Below are positions 12,765 through 24,589 of a stretch of 64,000 nucleotides of DNA, piece after piece. Source of the DNA: Phyto melanocephala (Eukaryota; Arthropoda; Insecta; Diptera; Rhinophoridae). The translations under genes and the position numbers were made by a program. Below the pieces are notes generated by a model that ran no database searches, had not been told where the DNA came from, and worked only from the letters and a program-made list of their open reading frames with translations. The DNA lies in NCBI GenBank assembly GCA_941918925.1, contig OW799235.1, positions 102,813,947 to 102,877,946 of the forward strand, in the 5' to 3' direction. The first letter of the stretch is position 1; each line of letters opens with the position of its first letter.

Positions 12765-13041
12765 AAAGTTTTATATTCGGCCGTGACGAAGCTGATAATA
12801 AGCTTTGCCATCATGTACAATACATGAGTATAATAACCTTTTTGTAGCTAAGCCTAGATTTCAGATTTCAAGCCCTTTCATTTGATACCAATATTGATGG
12901 GTTGGTTTTGCCGGTCGAGCCCTTTCATATGATACTCATATTGGGATTTCTTCACCAATTTATAATTTACAACAGCTTTACCCACCAAAGAGCTTCTTTG
13001 TAGCGAGACTTCTGCGGTGCTCAAGGATACTCTACTCTGTG

Positions 13042-13043
<2 letters not shown>
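12765..13043 (-). mobile_element. C-family fragment C3
   Basis: The motif AGCCCTTTCATTTGATACC followed by AATATTG at 12880-12900 is the complement of the C1 tandem unit. It recurs at 12920-12950 (GAGCCCTTTCATATGATACTC), so two units survive. TATATTCGGCCGTG at 12775 is a partial A-type hairpin arm. Confidence 0.5.
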
Positions 13044-13129
<86 letters not shown>

Positions 13130-13130
13130 T
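13044..13130. repeat. (TAA)n microsatellite
   Basis: About 29 uninterrupted repeats of the triplet ATA/TAA, roughly 87 bp. The length and purity suggest it is polymorphic. Confidence 0.97.
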
Positions 13131-13506
13131 TGTTTGTATGCCTACTTAAAACTCTTGCATTTTCGTTAACTTATTCCCGCTCCCTTATAAGTTAACAACT
13201 TAAAAAAAAAAAAATTTATATCCAAAAAGATATACCCAGAAAACAAAAAATCAAGTTCATTGTTAATCGAATGCTTCAGTTGTTGCCAGCAAACTTTTAT
13301 TTTGTGGCTATGAATTTTCTCATAATTTCTGATTGCTGACTATATATTCACATTTCGAAATGAAATTCAGTAGATACAAACGTAAAACTCTTCTACCACA
13401 ACTAAACTATGCGACTGGCGACTATGACAACTGTGGTACTCACAACCGATACTGTTTTCTCGGTGTATATTCTCACGACCGTATTCACAAAATCATTAAT
13501 TTAGCA

Positions 13507-13579
13507 CTTATTTGACAGATCTTGTACAGAAATTTGTCAAATAAGCCTTCGATAAACTTAAAATATTTTTTTATGAATA
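13507..13579. repeat. Hairpin repeat, copy 2
   Basis: Same 11-bp stem as at 8380 (CTTATTTGACA / TGTCAAATAAG). The right flank is also shared, running CCTTCGATAAACTTAAAATA and ending TTTTTATGAAT. The loop is 3 nt longer than in copy 1. Confidence 0.6.
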
Positions 13580-13710
13580 CGACAGTAAAGCTTTCAGAAA
13601 ATACTAATATTGTCTATATATACAGAAAAAATATATATGAATTTCAATTACGAAACTGAAATTTTTAATTAAATAATTATTAATAAATATTAATTACTTG
13701 ATTTTGGTCC

Positions 13711-13770
13711 AACGTGTAGTCATGCAATAACAATTGTTTGTATCACCATTCATCTCATATAAAATACGTC
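13711..13770 (-). mobile_element. A-family HINE fragment
   Basis: AACGTGTAGTCATGCAATAA followed by ATCACCATTCATCTCATAT matches the subterminal block next to the 3' hairpin of A1, A8 and A9. Hairpin and 5' part are missing. Confidence 0.65.
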
Positions 13771-14110
13771 AATTAGACAATTAATTAACAAATTTTAAGA
13801 AATAATTTGTTCTGTGTACGTTTAGAAACTTATTTGGAAATAGCATTCATATTCTATAACTCGAAAAGTATCTGTTTTCAAAAATTTCACCATTTGAATT
13901 TTTCTTTATATTTTTCAATTTTTTATATTCCTATGTAATTTTTTTTAATTTGAAGGATCGTTGGTAGACTTGTTAAAGCCACTAAAATATGTATTAAAAC
14001 ATTGAGTAAAAAATTGCCTAAAACTTAACGACTATAATTTTTTAATTATTTGTCACATAACTAACGGTTTTAAATAAAAAGTAAAATTATTGTCACTGCT
14101 CAGTTGTCAC

Positions 14111-14833
14111 TAGGGTGATCGACTCGGTTTTACAACCGGTAAAAAACTCGGTTTTTTTCCTCTTTCAGATGACGATTTTTTCTAAATGTTGATTTTTCGA
14201 ATATCGAATACACCGGTTATTTTTATTCGAAAAAACCGGTTTTTTTTTCATAACTTTGCAACCAATCGTACCAGAATATATTTCGTATGCGAGAAGTTTC
14301 CAAAAGTCAGTAAATACAAACTATAAATTATTCTTTCATATTATTGTAAGAAATTTATTTGTTGTTTAAAATACAAATGTAAAATAAGAAAAATAATTGA
14401 ACTTAAATATTAGTTTTTGTATAGGATATAATCCTAACGTTAAAACTTAAAGGTAATTGAAGCATAAACTTAGCTGATCGATCAGTTTTAGGTAAAAAGT
14501 GTAGTTACAATAAAGAAAAACTAATTATTTCTCCTTCCAGATCCTAATTTTAAATAATGGCATTGAGTGTCTGTCAACTTAAATTTCAATTTAACCATCG
14601 AACAGCCAAACGTATATAAACTGTAAAATTTTCATATTTAGATATAATTTTTATTATAATCTTTTTTTAAACATTTTTTTTTTAATTTTTTCTTTAAATA
14701 TAATATTTTATATATTCGAACCGGTTAACCGGGTTTTTCTCAGTTTTCAAAACAGCAACCGTTTTTTTTAATTCTAAATTTCAAACTATTTGAAACCCGG
14801 TTTCTTAAAAAATTCAAATAATCGATCACCCTA
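14111..14833. mobile_element. hAT-type MITE, copy 1 (CGG/CCG-box family)
   Basis: A 723-bp element has termini TAGGGTGATCGA and TCGATCACCCTA, flanked by a perfect 8-bp direct repeat GTTGTCAC (14103-14110 and 14834-14841). The interior is rich in AACCGGTTT-type boxes at both ends. A decayed Harbinger-like MITE segment (about 14440-14565, related to MITE 1) lies inside, indicating nested insertion. The second copy at 59169 is in inverted orientation. Confidence 0.85.
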
Positions 14834-14841
14834 GTTGTCAC

Positions 14842-17261
14842 GTTAACATGTAAAGAAAATAAAATTTTTTCAGGTCAATCCGAAACGGAACATTTTGTTC
14901 ACAGCGGAATACCAATGTTTTATGATTGCATTTAGATCAGAGTATTTCTACGTTTAGGTTTTTAATCATACCTCTATCATTTCCTTGCAACCGATTACAT
15001 AATTAATGCAAAAGGTACTAAAATTTACATGCGACTTGTCAAATTTTCTTCTGCAAAATTTATAGATGTCGTGCAAAATCTTTAAAGAATAGGTTGTGTA
15101 AAATGTGTATGTAAAAGTCATATGACAGGATTTCATTCAGAGCGAATTTTAATTTGTTCTGACAAAACATCTTTCATCTTGTACGTGTTAAAACTAACTA
15201 AAAACTAATACTAAACCACCTGCAGAATGACGAAATTACATATGTATCATAAAAATGATAAGACATAAGTAAAATACAGCTCATGTAAAGGAACCTTGGA
15301 TGCCTAAAAGCAATAATGTAAAATTAATTTAATTTATGATTTCTGTTAAACTTTGCTAAGCTAAAAATAATTATAAACCATTACCTTTACGTCTCTGTAT
15401 TTTTTTACATAGCAAGGTATGGAATTGAAAAAGTAAATCTTAACAACAGTTCAAAACTTGACTTACAGTATTGTTCTTTATCAAAATACAAAATGTATCA
15501 ATACTAAAACTATCTGGTTGAGTTTTATTTGAACTAGAATAACGTATTCATGATAATTCTTGACACCAATTTTTTTTAATTTAATTTAAGCTTTTATTTG
15601 ATTCTTAATCTTCTCCCACATTCTCGTTTAAAATCAAAAGGTTTCAATGTTCATTATAAAATGAAATTGAACATGAAAGTGATACATATAAATAGTACTA
15701 ATGTTTAATTAACATGATTTGTAAGATATACAGTAATAGTTGTTTACTTTTTATGGGGCTGCCACGCCCAGTTAATTAAGTAAATAGCTGAAATATCTCC
15801 CAAGATTGAAAACAAAACCGCAACATTGTATAGAATCTAGACTCTAGAATTCAACCATGTAGACTCTAGATATATGTAAGTTCTCTGCATTCTGTAGTAT
15901 TTGACACAAAGGAACAATATAAACTTAAGTTATGGTTATTATTTTCAATATATTTAATACATTTATATACTAAGTAATTATGTATGTTACATGACAACAA
16001 GTTGTCGTCTATCCATAAGTAAGCAGAGGGTATTGAGACAAATATTTTAAGTAAAACAAAAAACACTAGTAAAAACAAATGTCCATAAGTTAATAAATTA
16101 AAGCAGAATCAGCCGATTTACGATGTAGTAATGTATGCATGCTTACACTTGTATATATGAGTACCCTGCAGTTAACTCGACTAGTCCGTACACACATGTT
16201 GAGTTTACTTAAAAATAAACCAGAACTAGTTCAAAGGTCACCCAACTGTAATGGAAAAATATGTTCAATTTATTATTGCAATGTTCTAGGGCTAAATCAT
16301 ATCACTCATCCGAGTTGTTTAAAAATTTTATCACAATTCTTTATCACGACTCGATGAAGCACCTACACTACTACCATTATTTTTATACACCTCTTCACAA
16401 CACTATGTCTCAATTCACAAGCTGTCGTAGGTATTGTATGTCTTAGTAGTTCTACACAATACAACAATTTAAGCTGTGTTTAAAGAATGTCGTATAAATT
16501 CTTCCTGGTTGAAAAATAAAGTACTATTGCCGCTTTTCTTCAATATGGATAAATGATTTCCTTCAACCTACAGCCCATACGATTGGCTGTGAATTATGAA
16601 TTGTGTTAAAACACGAACACATGTCGCTTAACTAAAAATTATTGTTTTAAAATGATATGCTCTATGAATGCATTACATAGGACAATGTTGTAACTAGTCC
16701 ATTTCAGGTAAATGAACCAGTTAGTCCAGTATTATCTGCAGGGTACATCAGTACACTACGGCATTCAAATGTGTTGACAATACAAGACTAGGCCATTGCA
16801 ACAAAAACATACAAAAACCCAAAATCAAAAAAAAAATAAATAAAAAACCGATAAAAAAGGTTTTGTTTCTTCTTAATATGAGGAACATAAAAAGTAACGT
16901 ATCGAATTTAAATTACGCGCGCGCATTACCCCGTTGTACGAAATGGTATTTGCTGTATGTATTTGTCTATGTATGTGTTAAATGGGCGACTGAGTGGGTA
17001 AGTAAGCGATGAGGTATGCCTGCCTATTAACAATTGTCTATTTATTTTAAATTTGTTTCTGTTACATACTTTTTTTTTAAACTTTCTGTTGTTGTTATTT
17101 TCTCAGGTTTCTGTGTCAGTCATACGGATAAATAATTTCTAAAATTTTCTTACTGTGTGGTTGTTATCGTTTTTGTTACTGTTATTGTTTATATTTATGT
17201 CTTTTTTGCTTTATTTATTTACATACATACATGGTGTACCACCAGTTACAATAACAAAAAA
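14842..17261. other. No gene seen
   Basis: AT-rich sequence. Short frames at 15866-16446 were read and lack motifs. A GCGCGCGC run at about 16917-16924 stands out in otherwise AT-rich DNA but belongs to nothing recognised. Confidence 0.5.
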
Positions 17262-19330
17262 AACAAGTAAGAACACTATATTCGGCTGTGCCGAATCTTT
17301 TATACCCACCACCTATTTTGTGTACATTTAAAGCACAATATTTATTATTATTATTTTGTTAGTAGCTATAGAATAATCTCTTAATAATAAAATATGTATC
17401 ACTTTCTTTGTAGAGGGTGGTTAAATTTTAAGGGCCCATGTTGAAGGTGAACCACACCTAAACTTCAACTTTTTTCTTGCATTTCATGTGTCATTTCTCA
17501 ATCTCAGACTAACTCAATTTGAACCGTGGAAAGATACGCAATCGAGCAACGCTTTTAAATATTAAAGATTTTTATAAAAATGGGCGTTCAAATCAAAATG
17601 CATTTTGTGCATTTCGTGATTCTTTTGGTCAACATAATCGTTCGAATTCGTCCACAATCGTGAGAATTGTAAAAAAATATTTAAATGTTTGCAAAGCAGG
17701 TCTGTATGAAATGTGAAAACATCTGTGAATGCCATCTTAGTTCGTTGAATGGGAAACATTGCTGTTTTTCACGATAACGTGGCAAAAGAGCAAGCAACCT
17801 CGACTCATCATCGTGCCCAACAATTGAGCATCAACAGTGTCATCGAAAATTTGGACTATCGGATCGAAGTGTGCCGCCTAGTTTGGGGGGCCATTTGGCC
17901 GATATTTTGTTCCATACATAATTGAAGCATACAAATATTATCGTTTTAAAAATAAATGATAATAATTTCATAATAATTTTTTTCAAAATCAGCATAGTCC
18001 CTTAAAATTAAACCACCCATTATAACTTCGGTATGCTAGTAAAATGTTTTCGAAAATTCAGTCTTTCAATGAAAGTGGCCGTTAAAGTACGCGTGTCAAT
18101 AAAGTTTCTGCTACTAAACATAACTTAGATATTTCAATATAGTCCTTTAGTATTCCAAAATCTTTATTCATAGAGAATTTACATGAATTTAAGAGGAAAG
18201 TTTTATCTACGAAATAGTGCTAATTTATATTTGTTATCTTATGTTCTCCTGAAGTTATGCTCTATTAAATTTAGGAAAATTTTGACCTAAGTAAAAAAAA
18301 AATTATCTCAACATTATAAACAATTTATTTTCATGTACTAATGGCTAACAAATTTTAAAATTATACAAAACTTATTTCGTTTGAAAATCTTTTAAAAGCA
18401 AAATGTTATAGAAGTTTAAAAATCGAAATCTTACTAATAAATTTCACGTTTTAGAAAAATGCTGAGAATGTATATTTTGAATCATGTTTAGAGATAATTT
18501 TTTTTTGACTAAGGTCAACATCTTCCTAAATTCCCATTTTTAATAGAGCATAAATTCAGGAGAACATAAGCATAAGTTGTTAGCATGCCATCTAGTAGTT
18601 GCTAGTAGAGTCATCTATATTATCATCTTTATCTTATATTTAGCTACAGTACAATAAATGACGCATTATATGATGAATAAATGCTAATATATATGACTAA
18701 TATATTTTTATAAAAATTTAAACAAAAAAGTGTGCGTGGCACATCTATTTTCCGTTATAACGAAGACTTTGACCAAAAAACCATGTTTGCAAAATTTCAG
18801 GATCGTACATATAGTTTTGTCAGTTTTATTACGTTTTAAATTTGAAATATACACTGTGCGGTATAAATTTTCCTACATTTTTATCTATAACTCTTTTCCT
18901 AATTCATAGATTTTCAGGGAAAAATATTCTTTTAACTCGATAAATATATATTCAAAATTTCATGACTCTACGTTTATGCGTCTGGACACAATTCAATTTT
19001 ATTCGATGTGCGAAAGACAAGGTTTTTTCGACCTACTCTTGCTTTACGAGCTATAACTCTCTTCCTAATATTCCGATTTAGCCCATTTGAAATACCAAAC
19101 AAACCTTGTCTATAAGAAAGATTCTGGCAAAAGCCACCTAGCTTTTTCGGTGCGACCTCTATCGTGCTTTCAACAGACGGACAGACGGACGGACATAGCT
19201 AGATCGTCATCAAATCAAACCCTGATTCAGAATATATATACTTAATGGGGTCTAAAATGGATATTTCGATGTGTTACAAACGGAATGACAAAATTAATAT
19301 ACCCCCAACATTTTTTTGGTGGCGGGTATA
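17262..19330 (-). mobile_element. B-family HINE, copy B1
   Basis: On the minus strand the element starts TATACCCGCCACC, followed by CATTCCGTTTGTAACACATC, TTTAGACCCCATTAAGTATA, CTAGCTATGTCCGTCCGTCT (a GTCY tract) and long internal sequence. It ends in the hairpin ATTCGGCACAGCCGAAT and CTTACTTGTT. Block order is that of DINE-1. A complete Tc1/mariner-type MITE sits inside at 17413-18020. Length is 2069 bp, against 2479 bp for B3. Confidence 0.8.
17413..18020 (+). mobile_element. Tc1/mariner-derived MITE inside B1
   Basis: The terminal inverted repeats are GAGGGTGGTTAAATTTTAAG (left) and the complement of ATGGGTGGTTTAATTTTAAG (right), flanked by TA on both sides. A 66-codon frame at 17519-17716 contains FYKNGRSNQNAFCAFRDSFG followed by QHNRSNSSTIVRIVKKY. 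This is the N-terminal helix-turn-helix of IS630/Tc1-mariner-like transposases found in arthropods. The downstream catalytic domain is deleted or unreadable, so the element is non-autonomous. Confidence 0.78.
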
Positions 19331-21519
19331 AATACAACCAACAATTACATATACAACAACAACAAAATAGGAAAAAATAACGAAATGAAATACAAAAAAA
19401 ATGGTATCAAAAAAACAAAAGCAACGTTTTGAAAACAATTGAAATCCCTCGTATCACTAGCAGACAACAGAGATATTACCTTGTACTGTAACTGATGATT
19501 GTGATATTAACGATTAATCGGTTATTTGTCGTGTATAAATACACAGAGTAAAAAGTTCATATCGAAGGCTTGATTTAGAAAGGGCGCAACTAGACAACTG
19601 TGTTTGCCCATTTTATTTAATCCTTTAGAACTTTAAAAAAAACCTAACTCACATACTTATGTATATATTATGTTATAATTGTAAATTAATATCTTTTGAA
19701 CTTATTATTTAAATTTATTGTCAATCCCTTATTCCGGAAAACCTTCCTAAAAATATTTTTAAATTAAATTGTTAACATTTTAAAATACTGAAAAATTATT
19801 TCGATATTAGCCGAGTGGGTTTTTTTTCAAAACAAGCTATGATGTTATCATCGTCTCTGTTTTTTGTTGTTGCTTGCAGATAGAAATAGAAAGTACTTTG
19901 AGGATATCATAGGGGACCATTAACTTTTTTTATTACTGTATTTAATAATTTAAATAGAATATTTTTTCACATATATTTAAATTTTGAGGTTATAAACTAA
20001 AAAAAATTCAAAATTGACTATAAAAAAATTAACTTTTTGTCTTTCTCTATAATTTTAAAAAATTAATTTGGAATAATTTAACCTAATTTCAAAATTCTAT
20101 GTTGATTCAAAAACGTTAAAAATACAAAAGTTCAATAGAAATAAAAAATAAATATACATTTTGTGTCGCTCATATCAATTTCAAAACGATTTTTGGGTTT
20201 TCTATATCAACGTACAAATTAAAAATGTTTAAATAAGTTATATTTTACAATAAAGTATTTTAATAGATACAATTTCAAATGAATAAATCTACTATTTTTC
20301 GCATAAAAAAAATTTTTGTATAAAGTACCAACTGTCACATAAAGGACTTTCAACGCAGCGCGAAGCTTAAAGTTATTAAGAATTATACATATTTTCCCAC
20401 ATTTCCGATTTGTTGTACCTTTTTGTAGCCCTAAATTGTTGTTTAATTATCTAAGGCAATATGATAATCAATGTATGTCCTATTGTATAAGATCTGAATA
20501 AAAGTACTAAAAATTTTGACAATTCGAAAAAGGTCTTAAAGTTTTAATTACATTTTATTCAGAGTAACTTTATATTTTTTCTGTGTTTTTGTGTGTGAAA
20601 GTTACATGGGGGACCAAAAAAGTACAAAGATATAGTCAGACGAAAAAGGGTCAGATACTTGTTAACTTATTTTTTGAGTAGATTACAAGCTGATTTATAG
20701 CTCTAGCTTTTTGTGTTTTTTTTTATAATTTTAAAATGTTTAAAATATGTATATGGCAATGAACAACAACAATAAGCCAATTTAAAGTAAATTCATATTA
20801 TAAAACGATAAACTTCGAAGAATACCTTTTATTAAAAATTTTAACAAATACACTTGATCATAGTTGCCTTTTTTGCTGATCATGATTCTTAGACAATTTT
20901 AAAACCTAATTTTCACATAATATAAACACATGCCTAAATAAAAATTTTTGTAGAAAATCTAGAACCAAGAACTATATTTATTTAAACTTTTCTGACACAC
21001 ATTTTTAATTCAATGAACAAACTTAAATAATTTAAAATAAATATAAAATTAGGTAGAATAGGCAGCTGTTGTTAAGCTTACTTGTGTCCATTATTGCTCC
21101 CTTTGTGATACCTTTAAATAGAACGAGAAAAGAAATAGAAAGAACTCATAACATTATTAATTTTGGAAAAGAGATAAAGGCGAAAAAGAGAGAGAGTTAT
21201 AACAAAATCTTTTCTTTTCTATCTTTCCTAAAAAAATATAAATGGAGAGTACAGAAAAGATGCTAAAATATTGTTAAGGTTATTTGTTTTCCTTTGGATA
21301 TTTTATCTAACAATTTTAGTTAAACATTTCTTTGTATGGCAACACTGCATTTATTACGATAAAGAAGAAAAGAAGGGTGACTGAGAATATGAAAATCAGT
21401 TGCATATAGTAATATTATTTATATAACTTCAAGCATGGCTTCTATAGCACTAATATGCAACCCCTTTAAATATAATATATTTTTTTTTATAGTTTTTAAC
21501 ATTTGAGATATATATGATA
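19331..21519. other. No gene seen
   Basis: AT-rich DNA with long A/T runs. The frame at 21069-21266 is Lys/Arg/Glu-rich without a family match. GGCAACACTG at 21339 is a motif seen several times in the window but has no paired end here. Confidence 0.5.
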
Positions 21520-23108
21520 CTAGAAAAGAACGGCGCGCGTTGCTACGCAACTTAGTGAATAAAAATGCATTCTGAATTTTAATTGAATATCAAGTGAAAA
21601 AAGCTAAAAATTATAACTTTTTTTAATAGGCGTTGCACTGCCCAATTTGTATACCCTTCACACAGTGAAAAAGGGTATATATAGGTTTGTCATTCCGTGT
21701 GAAATTTCTACAATTTTCATTTCCGACCCCATAAAGTATATATTTTCTGAAAGCTTATGAATAGGGAAGTCGATTAAGCTCTGTCAGTCTGTCCGTCTGA
21801 CCGTCTGTCCATGTGTATGTTGAAATCAACTTTTTGAAGCCCCCCGACATCGCTTGGACCCATGTGAGGTATTAAAATATTAGAAATATTCAGGAGTAGA
21901 TCGCTATTGAAAATCAGAAACATCGGTACATAAACAACTGAGATATGAGCAAAAGCCCACGACCACCTTGATTTTTTTTCACAAAAACAACATTACAACA
22001 ACAACATACATACATACAAACGTGTATACTGGTTAGAGAAAACATGGCATCGAATCCCAGCTGAGCCAAAAAAATTTTTTTTTATATTTTAAAAAATTTT
22101 TTTAAAATTTTTTTTTTTATATTTTTTTTATTTTTTATTTAATATATTATTTATATTTTTATTATTTTTTTTTTGTTTTATATTAATTATATATATTTTA
22201 ATTATTTTTTTTTAATTTTTTTTTTTAATTTTTTTTTTTTAATTTTTTTTTTTTTAATTTTTTTTTTTTAAATTTTTTTTTTAAATTTTTTTTTTATTTT
22301 TTTTTTAACATACATACGTAAATTTATAATTTTGCAATGGGATGTTTTTTATATACATATGTATATTTTTTATATGTATGTACGTATTTCATATGAGATG
22401 AATGGTGATACAAACTACTGTTATTGCATGACTACACGTTGTGAAGGGTATATAAGATTCGGCACGGCCGAATATAGCGCTGTTACTTGTTTTATTTCAA
22501 AACTGTATAGTCAAGACAGCTCAATATGTGTGCAAAGTTTCAGAAAAATCGGTTAAGTTGAAATAGCTAAAAATGCAAACTAATTTTTTATGGGCGTGAC
22601 GGCACGCCCACTTTTCTAATCACGAAATTGTATAAAAATGAGAGCTCAATATGTGTGTGCAAAATTTCAGAAAAATCGGTGAAGTTCAAGTAGCTGAAAA
22701 TTATAACTTTTTTTATGGGCGTGGCTCTGCCCACTTTTCCAATCACGAAATTATATAGTCATGACATCTTAATATGTGTGCAAAGTTTAAGAAAAATCGG
22801 TCCAGTGCAAGTACCTCAAAATTATAACTTTTTTATGAGCGTGGCCCCGCCCACTTTTCTAATCACAAAATTATATAGTCATGACAGCCTAATATGTGTG
22901 CAAAGTTTCAGAAAATTCGGTCAAGTGCAAGTAGCTAAAACTGATAACAAATTTTTTATAGGCGTGGTCCCGCACACTTTTTGTCAACCATAAACACTTC
23001 CTGGGATGTGTACAACAACTTGCCAAAGTTTGAGTCCGATCGGTTTTACAGTTTCGGAGTCTATAGCTAACACACAGACAAAGTTTCACTTTTATATATG
23101 TGTATAGA
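21520..23108 (-). mobile_element. Helitron-like element H1 with nested A5
   Basis: On the minus strand the element begins TCTATACACATATATAAAAG at 23108, preceded by A. It ends with a GC-rich segment (GCGTAGCAACGCGCGCC) and CTAG at 21520, followed by T. This is the TC...CTRR structure inserted between A and T. The interior consists of about 120-bp repeats containing GTGGGC-GGGGC-ACGCCCATAAA, with occurrences near 22608, 22732, 22850 and 22973. The element is split by the A5 HINE (21650-22491). No Rep/helicase frame is present. Confidence 0.72.
21650..22491 (+). mobile_element. A-family HINE, copy A5 (inside H1)
   Basis: Complete copy: TATACCCTTCACACAGTG start, CGACCCCATAAAGTATATAT, GTCTGTCCGTCTGACCGTCT tract, a T-rich variable region (22075-22310), and the 3' hairpin ATTCGGCACGGCCGAAT ending in TTACTTGTT. 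Helitron H1 sequence resumes immediately at both edges. Confidence 0.85.
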
Positions 23109-24071
23109 TGACTAAAACAATATTATACCTTGTGTTTAGTTTTTAGATGAGAAAATATTTATATAATTTAATTAAAATTTAAGAATTATTTTTAAAGAAA
23201 ATGTTCGAAAAATTTTCTATTTTTCAAAAGATATTGGTTATTCCTTGTTCATAGTATTTCTTAAATCATACCAAGAATTTATGCTGCACAAAAGTAACCG
23301 ATTATCAATAACATCAACACAAAAATAATAAATAAGTATAAATCCAAACATACACCACAACAACAACAACAAATATATTGACAAAAACAAAATAAAACGA
23401 AAAAATAAAATAAAAAATTATTTACAAATGTATACAACGCTGACTCGTGTTTGCAATGTATACTGTTCACGGTTTTTTTGTTAATACGCTGGTTAAATTT
23501 CTCATTAACGGACTTACAATCGTTAGAAGTGCATCGAAAATTAAAAAAATCAGAAAAACAAAAAATCGAAATCAAAACGAAACGAAACAAAGGAAAGTTT
23601 TCTATGAAGTGCGTTGCAACAAAAAATGCGCGAAACTGTGAATTTTTTAACATTAAATAAAAATATTTCAAAATCATTGCACTCAATTAAAAGAATTTAA
23701 AAAGATAATATTAAAAAATATAATATTAATCAAATTTCTACCCATATGTTTCAAATATAACTAGTCTCATTTCAAGTGCCAATCAATCAATCAAACAGTC
23801 ATTATAGTGTTTCTTCAAATATATTTTTGTTATTAGTGTTCTTTATTTCTGTTGCATTTTTACACAAAGCAAAAAAATATTTTGTTTTAGTTCGATTTTA
23901 TTGCTCTACTTGTTTTATCTAAAGTTCGTATTTAATATATTATGCTAAATTCGCTTCCACTCATCGCCTTCTTCTTCGACTGCTCTTCGTGCTTTTCTGC
24001 TTCTATTACAACTTTAACTTCATCATCATTATTTTTATCAACCGTTTCTTTTTATTTGCATTACCTAATCA
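23109..24071 (+). promoter_or_regulatory. Probable leader/promoter region of the host gene
   Basis: Free of recognised repeats. It contains an A/C-rich segment with CAA repeats (23350-23420), a purine-rich stretch (23540-23600) like insect 5' UTRs, and a pyrimidine-rich segment just before the first exon (23945-24060). An initiator-like TCATTA at 23502 is the only TSS hint and is weak. Several upstream ATGs occur. CTAAT at 24066 fits a branch site, so the part nearest the exon may instead be intron. Extent and function are inferred. Confidence 0.35.
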
Positions 24072-24212
24072 ATGTTTGATATTTCTCTCAGTGATATCGG
24101 TGTTTTATGGCACCAGATTTGTGTATTCCTTATAATCGTCTATCAAAGTTTCATCATGTTTTTGGGACGCAGTGAATCAATTAAATGGATACGCAGAAAA
24201 TTTTCGAAAAGG
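24072..24212 (+). CDS. First recognised coding exon of unidentified host gene
   Basis: Forty-seven codons from ATG to AGG, followed by a strong donor (AAAAGG|GTAAGT). Residues 9-31 (IGVLWHQICVFLIIVYQSFI and on) form one hydrophobic segment that could be a membrane span or signal anchor. It is followed by a basic tail, KWIRRKFSKR. The exon ends in phase 0 and joins in frame to the exon at 59991. The start is uncertain: TTTCTCTCAG at 24082-24091 is a good acceptor with CTAAT 22-26 nt upstream. The exon could therefore be internal, beginning at 24092 in phase, with the ATG lying in intron. I do not recognise the protein. Without splicing the frame runs eight more codons to a stop. Confidence 0.6.
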
Positions 24213-24589
24213 GTAAGTTCTATGCAGAATAATTAAGGCCGGTATTTTGCGCTACTTATTCTCTGTTTCAAAATTTTTCTTTTATATGCATATACATATA
24301 TCTTATAACAGTAGATTCCTTTAGTTATTAAATAATAAATTCTTACGCAGGCAAATTATCTATTAACTAAGTTAATCTATAGGCTTCCATGCATCAATAT
24401 ATGACGATTTAATATTTCTCACACATATAAATTCAAGTAATTTAAATCCGCCCTGTACTAATTCTTTACGTTGTAAAATTTATTATTTTCTTTATGACTT
24501 AAGAAAGGGTACCTTGGTAAGGATGCACTTTTTAAATTTAGTGTATTTTTTATTTAAGTGGCAACCCTTAAATTTGCCAGCTGTAGTAT
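24213..24589. other. Intron start, no repeat recognised
   Basis: AT-rich sequence downstream of the donor, with nothing else supported. Confidence 0.45.

Noticed and set aside
23502..23536. Initiator-like TCATTA as transcription start
   Set aside because: No TATA box at -30 and no clear DPE at +28; such a word is expected by chance in this composition.
23279..23686. 135-codon minus-strand open frame, hydrophobic with a Cys run
   Set aside because: It is the reverse of an A-rich leader with CAA repeats; the Phe, Cys and Ile content is what those repeats give in antisense. No start context or domain.
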